Assembly (NCBI GenBank): GCA_023701285.1
Contig: JAMPXH010000004.1
Location: forward strand, 1-64,000
Length of the DNA stretch: 64,000 nucleotides
From: Candidatus Didemnitutus sp.
GTDB lineage: Bacteria > Verrucomicrobiota > Verrucomicrobiia > Opitutales > Opitutaceae
Direction of reading: 5' to 3'
Part shown: positions 49,317-58,190 of the stretch, piece by piece
How the letters are laid out: every line of letters starts with the position of its first letter
Numbering within the stretch: the first letter of the stretch is position 1
Made by a program: the position numbers and the translations under genes
Notes under the pieces: model-generated
What the model saw: the letters and a program-made list of their open reading frames with translations, nothing else
Databases searched by the model: none
What the model was told of the DNA's origin: nothing

Positions 49317-51026
49317 ATGAGAGCCGATTCCTCCCCGGTGCAGGCGGGGTATATTCTGACCGATTTCGTGCGATTTCCCAATCGCGCAGGGCTGCACATC
49401 GCCGCCTGCGTGGATTATTTCGGCCCTAGCCTCGATCCGCAGCGCCCGTGGGCGGTGGTGGCACCGAAGTTCGGCGAGACGAAGAAAAACGCGCTGCAAC
49501 TCGCCTACTATCTCGCGGCGAACGGCATGAACGTGCTGCGCTTCGACCACACCAACCACGTGGGTGAGAGCGCGGGCGACCAGACCTTCTTCACCCTCTC
49601 GAGCGGCGCGGGCGACCTCATCTCCTGCGGCGACTACCTCGAGCAGACGCACGGCGCCCGGCACTATACGCTCGTGGCCAACAGCCTTTCCGCGCGCACC
49701 GCGATCCGCGCCGCCGCCGGCGATCCGCGCATCCGGCACCTCGTGTGTCTCGTGGGCGTGGTCAATCTCCGGCACACGCTGGATCAGGTCTATCGCGACG
49801 ATCTGGTCGGCGGCCACATTGCCGGGAAACGCTGGGGCATCGGCGACATGCTCGGCGTGGAGATGGATTACGACGGGTTCCTGCGTTCCGCGGTGGAGGA
49901 CGAGATGCACGATCTCGCCACGACGCAGGCGGACTTGGCGAAGAGCGAGGCGTTCGTCTCGTTCTTCTCCGGCGAGCGCGACACCTGGGTGTCGCTGGCG
50001 GACGTCGATGCGGTGCTGCGCGGCCGGCCGAACGCGCGCCTGACGCCGATCCCGGGCGCGATGCACGAACTGCGCGAGAACGCGGCCGTGGCGGAGAAGG
50101 CCTTCCGCGACATCGTGGCCACCTGTGTCGCGCAGGTGCGCGGCCTGCCGGCGGAGGCGGTCGAGCTCAAGCTGCCGGACAAGCGCGAGCTCATGCGCCA
50201 GAACCGCACCGAACGCGAGCGGCTGCGCCTCACGGTGCGGAATCCGCAGGACGAACGCGATTTCTGGGCGAAGTATCTCGAGAAATACCGCCTCATGCAG
50301 AGCGTCGACGACTACCAGAGCTACCTCAGCCTGGTCGGCCGCCTGCTCGGCGAGATCCGGCCGCGCGATACGTTGCTCGATGCGGGTTGCGGCAACGGGC
50401 TCTTCGGCATGTGGGTGCTGCGCACGCTGCTCGAACGCGCGCAGCAGGCGGAGTCGCCGCCGGTCTACGTCGGGCTCGACCTCACGCTCGAAGGCCTGCG
50501 CGATGCGCTCGATATGCACAGCGGTTACTCGCTGGAACACCGCCGCGGACCCGAGGCCCGCGCAGGGGAATTCATCGGGTTGCTCTACGGGCAGACCGAT
50601 CTCGACACCTGGGGCATGCCGGCCTCGGAGGTGCCCGAGCTGCTGGTGTTCGCCGACAACACCTTCGACAAGATCTGCTGCAGCCTCGTGCTGTCGTATC
50701 TGAACCGTCCGGAGGTCGTGCTGGCCGAGCTTTATCGGGTGATGCGGCCCGGCGGCCGCATCGTGGTGTCGAGCATGAAGCCGTTCTGCGACATGTCGGA
50801 GATCTACCGCGACTTCATGGATCAACGCATCAGCGAATCCGAGCTGGAGTCCGGGCGCGATCTGTTGCGCGCGGCGGGCAAGATCCGGCTGAAGGAGGAG
50901 CAGGGATTCTATGTTTTCTTCTCGGGCGAAGAGTTGAGCGCGTTGCTGACCGGGGCGGGCTTCCGGCATTGCGCGACGCATCTGTCGTTCGGCGGGCAGG
51001 CGGCGGTGGCGGTGGCTGAGAAATGA
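49317..51026 (+). CDS. LuxD-like acyltransferase/hydrolase fused to SAM methyltransferase
   Basis: Protein of 569 aa. Residues 1-300 are an alpha/beta hydrolase close in motif order to LuxD acyl-ACP thioesterases: APKFGETKKNALQLAYYLAANG, FDHTNHVGESAGD, nucleophile-type ANSLSAR, VGVVNLRHTLDQ, and a late His in IPGAMHELRENA. Residues about 330-569 are a class I methyltransferase: LLDAGCGNGLFGMWVLRTL (motif I), YVGLDLTLEGL, FADNTFDKICCSLVLSYL and MRPGGRIVVSSMKPF. A product such as a fatty acid methyl ester is inferred, by analogy to PhcB. The start at MRADSSPV follows the divergent intergenic region; ATGA overlap with the next kinase gene. Confidence 0.9.
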   Translation: MRADSSPVQAGYILTDFVRFPNRAGLHIAACVDYFGPSLDPQRPWAVVAPKFGETKKNALQLAYYLAANGMNVLRFDHTNHVGESAGDQTFFTLSSGAGDLISCGDYLEQTHGARHYTLVANSLSARTAIRAAAGDPRIRHLVCLVGVVNLRHTLDQVYRDDLVGGHIAGKRWGIGDMLGVEMDYDGFLRSAVEDEMHDLATTQADLAKSEAFVSFFSGERDTWVSLADVDAVLRGRPNARLTPIPGAMHELRENAAVAEKAFRDIVATCVAQVRGLPAEAVELKLPDKRELMRQNRTERERLRLTVRNPQDERDFWAKYLEKYRLMQSVDDYQSYLSLVGRLLGEIRPRDTLLDAGCGNGLFGMWVLRTLLERAQQAESPPVYVGLDLTLEGLRDALDMHSGYSLEHRRGPEARAGEFIGLLYGQTDLDTWGMPASEVPELLVFADNTFDKICCSLVLSYLNRPEVVLAELYRVMRPGGRIVVSSMKPFCDMSEIYRDFMDQRISESELESGRDLLRAAGKIRLKEEQGFYVFFSGEELSALLTGAGFRHCATHLSFGGQAAVAVAEK

Positions 51027-53122
51027 TCTTCTACTGCGTCCTCACCTCCGCGATCAACACGCTCGCCAGCGTCGTGTTGGCGCTGATGGTTTACTGGAAG
51101 AAGCGTCACGGTCCGGCGAACGCGGCTTTCTCCTGGTTCGCGCTGACGGGCGCACTGTGGTCGGCGCAGTATTTTTTGTGGCAGACGGCGCCGGATGCGA
51201 AGGAGGCGTTGTTCTACAGCCGGCTGCTCACGGCGGCGGCGATCCTCATCCCGGTGGCGTATTATCAGTTCGTGCTGCGGTTGCTCGGCAGCACCCGGCC
51301 GCGGCAGATTTTGTTCGGCTACGGCATGGTGTTGGTGCTGGCGATCCTCTCGGTGACGACCGATCTGCTCGTCGTCGGCGTCGAGCAGAAGGGCGTGTTC
51401 CCGCACTGGCCGGTGCCGGGGGCGCTGTATCCGGTGTATCTGCTGGTGTTCTTCGCCTACACCTCGACGCCGCTCGTGCTGCTCGTGCTGGGTTACCGGC
51501 GGGCGCAGGGGTTGGTGCGCAACCAGCTGCGGTTCGTGATCCTCGGCACCGCGGTGGGCTTCATGGGCGGCGCCACGAATTTCTTCCTCTGGTATGACGT
51601 GCCGATCCCGCCGATCGGCAACGGCTTCGTGGCCTTCTACGTCGTGGGCGTGGGCTACGCGATCCTGCGGTTCCGGCTGATGGAGTTCAACCTGCTCACG
51701 GCGCGCCTCTCGGCTTACACGGCCATCATCCTCGTGCTGGCGGCGCTGCTGCCCGCCATCATGCGCGGGCTGGCGCACCTCAACGTCCCCACCGTGCCGC
51801 CGATCGGCTTCTGGCCGCTGTTTTTCACCAGCGTGGCTGTGACGGTCGTGCTCTTCGGGCTCATCCCCGAACTGCGCCGGCGCATCGATGCGTTGCTGGA
51901 ACAGCGCGTGCTCGGCGACCAGCTGGCGAACCGCGCGCTGCTCCGCTCGCTCGCGGCGAAGATCAGCTCCTCGCAGGACGAGGCGGCGATGTTCCGCGAG
52001 GTCGCGGCGAACGTGGCCGAGGCGCTGCACGTGGCGCAGGTCGCGCTCTACACGCGCACGGAATACGAGACGGATTTCACCCGCCGGGCCTCGGTGGGCA
52101 ACGACCGCGGTCCGGCCTCGCTGCCCGAGGTGTCGGTGCTCATGCAGACGCTGAAGTCGGCCGGGCGCGGCCTGTTGCTCGACGAGCTGGTGCACACGTT
52201 GGTCGGCGAGCGCCGGGCCTATTTCGCCGATCTCCGCCGGCGGCACGGACTCGAGCTGCTGGTGCCGGTCATCGGCGACAATTTCTTCTACGGCTGCATC
52301 GCGCTCGGGCCGCGGCCCGGCAACTCGCTGTTCACCGACATCGACGTGTCGCTGCTGGAGGCCGTCGGCCTGCAGATCGGGCTGAACCTCCGCGCCCGCC
52401 AGCTGGAGCGCCACTCCAGCCAGACGGAGAAGCTCATCGCCCTCGGCACGCTGGCGGCCGGCCTCGCGCACGAGTTGCGCAACCCGCTGACCTCGATCCA
52501 GACCTTCTCCGCGCTGTTGCGCGAGAACCGGCCCGACGTGGAGTCATTGCAGGAATTCAGCGGCGTGGTGCAGCGTGACGTGAATCGCATCGCCAGCATC
52601 GTCGACAACGTGGCGGCCTTCGCGGAGAGCAACAAGGTGGAGATGACCGCGGTGAATGTCGCCGACGTGCTGCGCACCGTCGTGGAGATCGTGCGTCCGG
52701 AGATCCAGCGCACGGGCGCGGTGGTGGAGCTGCCGGCCGCACGCGGCCTGCTGGTGCGGGGCAACCACAGCCAGTTGCTGCAGGTCTTTCTCAACCTGGT
52801 GCAGAACGCGCTGCAGGCGCTCGACGGCCGGTCCGAGCCGCGCCTGCGCCTCGGGCTCGAAGCGCGCGAGACGGCCGGTGCGCCGGCGCTCGTCTGCGTG
52901 AGCGTGAGCGACAACGGCCCGGGCATCGATCCGGCGCTCCTGCCGCGCATCTTCGAGCCATTCACGACCACCAAGTCGACCGGCGACCGCCGCGGCAAGC
53001 ACGGCATGGGTCTCGGGCTCGCCATCGTGAAACGCATCGTGCAACACCACCAAGGCGAGATCCACGTGACCAGCCAGCCCGGGCGCGGCACCACGTTCCG
53101 CGTCTTCTTTCCGCATTCCTGA
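51023..53122 (+). CDS. Nine-TM GAF histidine kinase
   Basis: Protein of 699 aa. About nine TM helices fill residues 1-285; the first seven resemble the histidine kinase 7TM sensor module. A GAF-type domain (about 310-470) follows, then the kinase: H-box GLAHELRNPLTSIQTF, N-box FLNLVQNALQ, G1 SDNGPGID, F-box EPFTTTKS, G2 GMGLGLAIVKRIVQHHQG. The layout also recalls PrsK kinases of PEP-CTERM systems and PhcS. It overlaps the methyltransferase gene by 4 nt and the next gene by 1 nt. A ligand within the membrane is likely from the many TM helices. Confidence 0.92.
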   Translation: MIFYCVLTSAINTLASVVLALMVYWKKRHGPANAAFSWFALTGALWSAQYFLWQTAPDAKEALFYSRLLTAAAILIPVAYYQFVLRLLGSTRPRQILFGYGMVLVLAILSVTTDLLVVGVEQKGVFPHWPVPGALYPVYLLVFFAYTSTPLVLLVLGYRRAQGLVRNQLRFVILGTAVGFMGGATNFFLWYDVPIPPIGNGFVAFYVVGVGYAILRFRLMEFNLLTARLSAYTAIILVLAALLPAIMRGLAHLNVPTVPPIGFWPLFFTSVAVTVVLFGLIPELRRRIDALLEQRVLGDQLANRALLRSLAAKISSSQDEAAMFREVAANVAEALHVAQVALYTRTEYETDFTRRASVGNDRGPASLPEVSVLMQTLKSAGRGLLLDELVHTLVGERRAYFADLRRRHGLELLVPVIGDNFFYGCIALGPRPGNSLFTDIDVSLLEAVGLQIGLNLRARQLERHSSQTEKLIALGTLAAGLAHELRNPLTSIQTFSALLRENRPDVESLQEFSGVVQRDVNRIASIVDNVAAFAESNKVEMTAVNVADVLRTVVEIVRPEIQRTGAVVELPAARGLLVRGNHSQLLQVFLNLVQNALQALDGRSEPRLRLGLEARETAGAPALVCVSVSDNGPGIDPALLPRIFEPFTTTKSTGDRRGKHGMGLGLAIVKRIVQHHQGEIHVTSQPGRGTTFRVFFPHS

Positions 53123-54462
53123 TGAGTATCGCCCCTCCCATCCTCCTCGATGGTCCCGCCGCCCTGCGGGCGCTGGCGCGGGCTTTCGCCCAGTTCGATC
53201 AGTTCGACCGGTTCGTCGGCGGCCTGCAGGCCGCGCTCGAACGGGCCCCGGCCTTCGAGCAGGTGCGCATCCGGCTCAATCGCGACTTGGCCGAAGGCAC
53301 GGAGCGCTTCCGCGCCGCGGGGCTCGCGGTGCCGTTGCTGGGTGACACGCCACTGGGCGCGTTGCAGGTCGGCTCGAACGGCGAGCGCCGGCAATTCGGC
53401 GCCGAGGATCTGCACCTGCTGGCGGGTCTGGCGGATTTCCTCGGGGCGGTGCTGACGCAGGCGCAACGCCTGCAGGATGCCGCCCGCAGCCGCGAGCTGT
53501 TGCGGTTGCTGCTCAATCAGGCCCCGGTTGGCATCGCCGCCTACGGTTGCGATCGCCGGCCGCTCGTGGCCAACGAGTCCGCGATCCGCTGGCTGGGTGC
53601 GGCGGCGCTGCCGTTCGACGAAATCGAGACGGGGCAGGAGGGCTTCCACCTCCGCTCCGGCGGCAAGCTAATCTACGGCGAGGCACGGCGGGTGAACGAC
53701 GTCCCGGGCGGCGCCTGGGTCGTGGTGTTGCAGGATCTGACGCCTGAGCAGGGACGTTTGCTCGAGGGCATGGAGCGCGAGGTGTTCCGCGCGCGGGCCG
53801 AGGGTGGGCATTGTGCGGTGGCGCTCGTCGAGAGCCTCGACCAACGCAATGGCGCGCTGCGGCGCCTGCCGGCGGTGCGCGCCCTGTTGCGGCAGGGCGA
53901 GCAGGCGGGGCCTTACGATGCGAACCGCGTCGGGCTCGTGCTGGCCGACCGCGGACTGGCGCTGCGCACACGCCTGCGGAAAATGCGCGAGATCTTCGCC
54001 GGGCTGCCGGAGTTGCGGCTGGGTTACGCGGAACTGGAGCGCGACGGACGCGAGCCGGCGTTGCTGTTGCAGGCGGCACTGCAACGCTGGGGACGCTACG
54101 ACGAGTTGCTGCGGCCCTGCCTGCTGGTGCAGGAAGGAAATCCCGGCGTCGCGGCCACGCTCGTGATGGTGCTCGGGCGGCAGTTCAAGGTCGTGACCTC
54201 CGCGAGCGCGGAGCAGACGCGCGAACAGCTGGCGACGGAGCGTTTCGAGGGCTTCATCGCGGAGCTCGAGCCGCGCAACGGTCCGGGGGGGGCGGAAATG
54301 GTCCGTCTCGCGCAATCGCTCCAACCGGGCATCCGCACCTTCCTCACGACGATCCAGCCGGTTGGCGTGGAGGCGTTGGCGGGCACGGATGCGGTGGTGA
54401 TCGAGAAACCCTTCGACGTCGCCCGGCTCACGGCGCTCGTGCAGGCGCGGATGGCCGAGTGA
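53122..54462 (+). CDS. GAF/PAS protein with C-terminal pseudo-receiver
   Basis: Protein of 446 aa, cytoplasmic. Residues 1-120 resemble GAF (VPLLGDTPLGALQVGSNGERRQFGAEDLHLLAGLADF), 125-215 PAS, 215-330 an unclear alpha/beta region that may be a degenerate GGDEF-like fold (RVGLVLADRG), and 335-446 a receiver-like fold (LLVQEGNPGVAATLVMVLG, VVIEKPFDVARLTALVQ) in which the phospho-Asp region reads EGFIAELEP. Lys of the receiver is kept (EKPFD). No output domain is present. Third gene of the plus-strand operon; a probable scaffold or modulator of the kinases. Confidence 0.82.
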   Translation: MSIAPPILLDGPAALRALARAFAQFDQFDRFVGGLQAALERAPAFEQVRIRLNRDLAEGTERFRAAGLAVPLLGDTPLGALQVGSNGERRQFGAEDLHLLAGLADFLGAVLTQAQRLQDAARSRELLRLLLNQAPVGIAAYGCDRRPLVANESAIRWLGAAALPFDEIETGQEGFHLRSGGKLIYGEARRVNDVPGGAWVVVLQDLTPEQGRLLEGMEREVFRARAEGGHCAVALVESLDQRNGALRRLPAVRALLRQGEQAGPYDANRVGLVLADRGLALRTRLRKMREIFAGLPELRLGYAELERDGREPALLLQAALQRWGRYDELLRPCLLVQEGNPGVAATLVMVLGRQFKVVTSASAEQTREQLATERFEGFIAELEPRNGPGGAEMVRLAQSLQPGIRTFLTTIQPVGVEALAGTDAVVIEKPFDVARLTALVQARMAE

Positions 54463-54486
54463 CGGCGCGGCCGCGCGCGGCGAGGG

Positions 54487-55485
54487 TCAGCGCCGCATGC
54501 CGCGCGAGAAGATCTCGCTGATGATGTCCTCCAGCGGGACATCTTGGATCGTGATGTCGTCGACCGGTCCCTGCGTGAGGATCTGCTGACAGACCGCGGT
54601 GACGTGCTCGCTGGGCACATGCAGGAGGAGTTCGCCGTCCTCGCAGGTCTTGGCCTCGCCGTGGAGCGGTTTCCAGTCGGCCGGGAAAGCGGCCGGCTCG
54701 CCGCCGAGGCCGGGACGCGGCTTGAACTTGATGATGCGCTGGCGCGCGCCGGCGCCGGAGATGCGGTCGAGCTCGCCGTCGTAGATCTTCTTGCCGTGGT
54801 CGATGACGATCACGCGCTCGCAGAGCTGCGAGATGTCGGCCATGTAGTGGCTGGTGAGGAGGATCGTCGTCTTGTAGCGGCGGTTGTAGTCGCGGAGGAA
54901 CTCGCGGACGTTTTTCTGGGAGACGACGTCGAGGCCGATGGTGGGTTCGTCGAGGAAGAGGACGCGCGGGCGGTGGAGCAGGGCGGCGATGAGCTCCATC
55001 TTCATGCGTTCGCCGAGGGAGAGTTCACGCACCTGCACGTTGAGTTTGTGCGCGACGCCGAGCAGCGTGACGAGTTCGTCGAGCGAGGCCTGCCACTGCG
55101 CCTTGTCGAGGGCGTAGATGGCGCGCAGGAGGTGGAAGGATTCGAGGGCCGGCAGGTCCCACCAGAGCTGGTTCTTCTGGCCGAGCACGAGGGCGAAGAG
55201 GCGGCGGTAGGCGTTCTCGCGCTTCGACGGGTCGAAGCCCGCCACACGCGCGGTGCCGCTGGTCGGGTAGATGAGGCCCGAGAGCATCTTCAACGTGGTG
55301 GTCTTGCCTGCGCCGTTGGGACCGAGGAAGCCGACGAACTCGCCTTCCTTGATGGTGAAGCTGACGCCATCGGCCGCGCGCGTTTCCTCGAAGTCACGCT
55401 TGAACAGGCCCGTGACGCCGCCCCAGAAACCGGGCTTCTTCTTGTAGGTGCGGAATACGCGGGTGAGGTTCTCGACTTCGATCAT
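54487..55485 (-). CDS. ABC-2 type transporter ATP-binding protein
   Basis: Protein of 332 aa. It has Walker A GPNGAGKTTTLKML, signature LSLGERMKME, Walker B VLFLDEPTIGLD and the switch His in LLTSHYMADI. The N-terminal insert YKKKPGFWGGVTGLF and the length are typical of the ATPase of multi-gene ABC-2 exporters (DrrA-like). No permease gene is adjacent on either side in this window, so its partners must be elsewhere. Convergent with the pseudo-receiver gene. Confidence 0.9.
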   Translation of the reverse strand: MIEVENLTRVFRTYKKKPGFWGGVTGLFKRDFEETRAADGVSFTIKEGEFVGFLGPNGAGKTTTLKMLSGLIYPTSGTARVAGFDPSKRENAYRRLFALVLGQKNQLWWDLPALESFHLLRAIYALDKAQWQASLDELVTLLGVAHKLNVQVRELSLGERMKMELIAALLHRPRVLFLDEPTIGLDVVSQKNVREFLRDYNRRYKTTILLTSHYMADISQLCERVIVIDHGKKIYDGELDRISGAGARQRIIKFKPRPGLGGEPAAFPADWKPLHGEAKTCEDGELLLHVPSEHVTAVCQQILTQGPVDDITIQDVPLEDIISEIFSRGMRR

Positions 55486-55665
55486 GAGGGAAGAGCGGGA
55501 CTTAGAATCCAGCCCGGCCCCGAACGCAACCGTGCAGGTGTGGGCCGGCGCGGCGGTGCCCGCAGGCAGCCAACTCGTGCGCGCACCCCAAGCGTCGGCC
55601 GGCGGGCATGATTCACCGATGCACCCGGCACCGCGCTGCGCGAGAATGCGCAGAAACCTGCCGGC

Positions 55666-56445
55666 TCAATGCCCGAGCTTGCGGTAATCGAGCACGGCGT
55701 GGCTGATCTCGCCCTGCTCGAGGCATCTCACGTCGGTCAGCGGTTCCGGCGGAGAGACGTCGACGATGTTGCCCCAGATCAGGCGGTGCGAGCCGTCGTC
55801 GGCCGCCGGGCTGAAGAGTCCGGGCACGTGCACCTGCGCGGGGACGGTGCGGCGGATGGGCGTGTCGGCGCGGCAGGGGTAGGGGAAGTTGACGTTGTGC
55901 ACCGTGAAGGTGTTGCGCGGCATCGTCGGGAAGGTCTCGCCGACGAACCGGGCCGCGCGGGCGGCGGAGGCGCGGAGCGTGGCGAGGAGCTCGCCCTCGG
56001 GGGCGCCGCCCTTGTCCTTCAGGTTGGAATAGACCTCCTCGGTGACGTCCTGCGAGAACGCCGCGGCGGGCAGGCCGTGCAGCGCGCCTTCCCAGGCGCC
56101 GGCGACGGTGCCGCTGGCGAGGACGAAGCCGAGCGAGCAGTTGAAGCCGATGTTGATGCCGCTGACCACGCCGTCGAGCTGCACGCTCGGGCTGAGCAGG
56201 TGGGCGAGGGCGATGTTGACGCAATCCGACGGCGTGCCGTCGAGCATCCACGTGGGGCAGCCGAAGCCGCGGTCCACCGCGGCGGCTTTCACCGGGCGGG
56301 AACGCGTCTTCGAGGCGCCAGTCCAGCTTTGCTCGGAGGCGGGCACGGCCAGGTAGAGTTCGTGGCCGGCGGCGCGGAGAGCGTGGACGAGTTCGTGGAA
56401 GAAGACCGAGTGGATGCCGTCGTCGTTCGTGACGAGGAGTTTCAT
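55666..56445 (-). CDS. surE: 5'/3'-nucleotidase SurE
   Basis: Protein of 259 aa. The metal-binding motif TNDDGIHS at the N-terminus, VPASEQSWTGAS, DGTPSDCVNIAL and VSGINIGFN identify SurE, which dephosphorylates nucleoside monophosphates and short polyphosphates under stress. The start MKLLVTNDDG is the usual one. It lies 180 nt upstream of the ABC ATPase gene in the same direction. Confidence 0.94.
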   Translation of the reverse strand: MKLLVTNDDGIHSVFFHELVHALRAAGHELYLAVPASEQSWTGASKTRSRPVKAAAVDRGFGCPTWMLDGTPSDCVNIALAHLLSPSVQLDGVVSGINIGFNCSLGFVLASGTVAGAWEGALHGLPAAAFSQDVTEEVYSNLKDKGGAPEGELLATLRASAARAARFVGETFPTMPRNTFTVHNVNFPYPCRADTPIRRTVPAQVHVPGLFSPAADDGSHRLIWGNIVDVSPPEPLTDVRCLEQGEISHAVLDYRKLGH

Positions 56446-56694
56446 GATGGGTGTGTCGGGTCACCAAACACCGGGAGAATCGAAAAAGGAAGAGTGAAAC
56501 GGTGCCCGGGGCCATTCGGCCAGCGGCTGCAGCCTGTTGGTTGCACCGAGTTTAGGACAATCCGTCGGCAAAGAGTGCGCACAAACGCACAAGAAGCGAT
56601 GAGGCCCGGGGGCTTGCGCGACTTATCCTCAAGGCATGGTCAATCGTATCAATTTCTCGATGGGTGCGGCGGCGACCGCGGGAGGAGCGGCACG

Positions 56695-58185
56695 GTGAAA
56701 CCCGTCATTTTCAACAACACCGTCCTGCGCGACGGTCACCAATCCCTCGCGGCCACCCGGATGACGACGGCGCAAATGCTGCCGGCGGCCCCGATCCTCG
56801 ACGAAATGGGCTTTGGCGGCCTCGAAACCTGGGGTGGCGCGACGATCGACTCGTGCCTGCGCTTCCTGGGCGAGAATCCGTTCGACCGCCTCCGCGCGCT
56901 CAAGAAAGCCGCGCCGAAGACGCCGCAGATCATGCTGCTGCGTGGCCAGAACATCGTGCAATACACGTCGTTTCCGGACGATGTCGTCGAGGCCTTCGTC
57001 CGCGCCGACGCAGCGGCCGGCCAGGACATCTTCCGCATCTTCGATGCGCTGAACGACACCCGCAACCTCATCACCGCCATCAAGACGGTGAAGGCCTGCA
57101 AGAAGCACGCGCGCGGCGAGATTTGCTACACCACGAGCCCGGTGCACACCATCGCGGCCTTCGTGAAGATGGGCGTCGAGCTCCGCGAGATGGGTTGCGA
57201 CAGCATCGGCATCAAGGACATGTCGGGCGTCATCGCCCCGCGGGTCGCTTATGAACTCGTGACCCAGCTGCGCCAGAAGGTCGGGCTCCCGATCACGCTG
57301 CACACGCACGACACCGCCGGCCTCGGCGCCGCCGCCTACCTCGCCGCCATCGACGCGGGCGTGGACGCGGTCGAGACTTCGATCGTCCCCTTCGCCAACG
57401 GCACCTCGCAGCCCGACACGCTGCGCATGATCGCACTGCTCGACGGCCACCCGCGCCAGCCGAAGTTCGACCCGAAGAAGCTCCAGGAAATGCGCGAGTA
57501 TTTCACCGGCGTCTACAAGGAGCTCTCCAAATTCACCTCGCCCGACAATGAACGCGTCGATTCCGACACGCTCGTTTACCAAGTCCCGGGCGGCATGCTC
57601 TCGAACTTCCGCAACCAGCTGAAGGAACAAGGCATGTCCGACAAATTCGCCCAAGTGATGCTCGAGATCCCCGTCGTCCGCGAGGCGCTCGGCTGGATTC
57701 CGCTCGTCACGCCGACCTCCCAGATCGTCGGCACGCAGGCCATGCTCAACGTCAAGTTCGGCCGTTGGAAGACGATCGCGCCCGCTGCCGCCGACATCGC
57801 GCTGAACAAATACGGCCGCCCGCCCGGCCAGGTTTCGCCCGAGCTGCTCAAGCTCATCGCCGACCGCACCGGCCACAAGCCGGTCGAAGGCCGCCCGGCC
57901 GACCTGCTCGCCCCGCGCATGGACAAGCTCCGCGCCGAGCTCGCCGAGAAGAACCTCCCGACGAACGACGAGGCCTGCGTCCTCCACGCGATGTTCCCGC
58001 AGGAGTTCGCCAAGCTCCACGCGCCGAAGCCCGCCACCGCCGCTGCGCCCGTGGCCGCTCCGGCCGCCGCCGCCCCTTCCGTTGCCAGCCCCAAGCCCCA
58101 ATCCAACGCGAACCGTCCGTCCCGTCGCTACTCCATCGTCATCGATGGCCAGCGTCACGAGGCGATGGTTGAGGACACGGTCTGA
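56695..58185 (+). CDS. Methylmalonyl-CoA carboxyltransferase 5S-like / carboxylase subunit
   Basis: Protein of 496 aa from a GTG with GGAGGAG 5 to 8 nt upstream. The HMGL-like carboxyltransferase barrel starts NTVLRDGHQSLAATRM and includes HTHDTAGLGAAAYLAAIDAG; the PYC/OADA domain follows (GGMLSNFRNQLKEQG). The C-terminus ends after an Ala/Pro linker and a short beta segment (YSIVIDGQRHEAMVEDTV) with no biotinyl MKM motif, so the biotin carrier is a separate protein, as in the 5S transcarboxylase or OadA/PycB systems. Context with methylmalonyl-CoA genes favours pyruvate-methylmalonyl-CoA transcarboxylation. Confidence 0.88.
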   Translation: MKPVIFNNTVLRDGHQSLAATRMTTAQMLPAAPILDEMGFGGLETWGGATIDSCLRFLGENPFDRLRALKKAAPKTPQIMLLRGQNIVQYTSFPDDVVEAFVRADAAAGQDIFRIFDALNDTRNLITAIKTVKACKKHARGEICYTTSPVHTIAAFVKMGVELREMGCDSIGIKDMSGVIAPRVAYELVTQLRQKVGLPITLHTHDTAGLGAAAYLAAIDAGVDAVETSIVPFANGTSQPDTLRMIALLDGHPRQPKFDPKKLQEMREYFTGVYKELSKFTSPDNERVDSDTLVYQVPGGMLSNFRNQLKEQGMSDKFAQVMLEIPVVREALGWIPLVTPTSQIVGTQAMLNVKFGRWKTIAPAAADIALNKYGRPPGQVSPELLKLIADRTGHKPVEGRPADLLAPRMDKLRAELAEKNLPTNDEACVLHAMFPQEFAKLHAPKPATAAAPVAAPAAAAPSVASPKPQSNANRPSRRYSIVIDGQRHEAMVEDTV

Positions 58186-58190
58186 AAACC

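Noticed and set aside
51023-53122. Assignment of the nine-TM kinase as PrsK of a PEP-CTERM/exosortase system
   Set aside because: The layout is similar, but no PrsR regulator, exosortase or polysaccharide genes are nearby, while methyltransferase coupling is direct.
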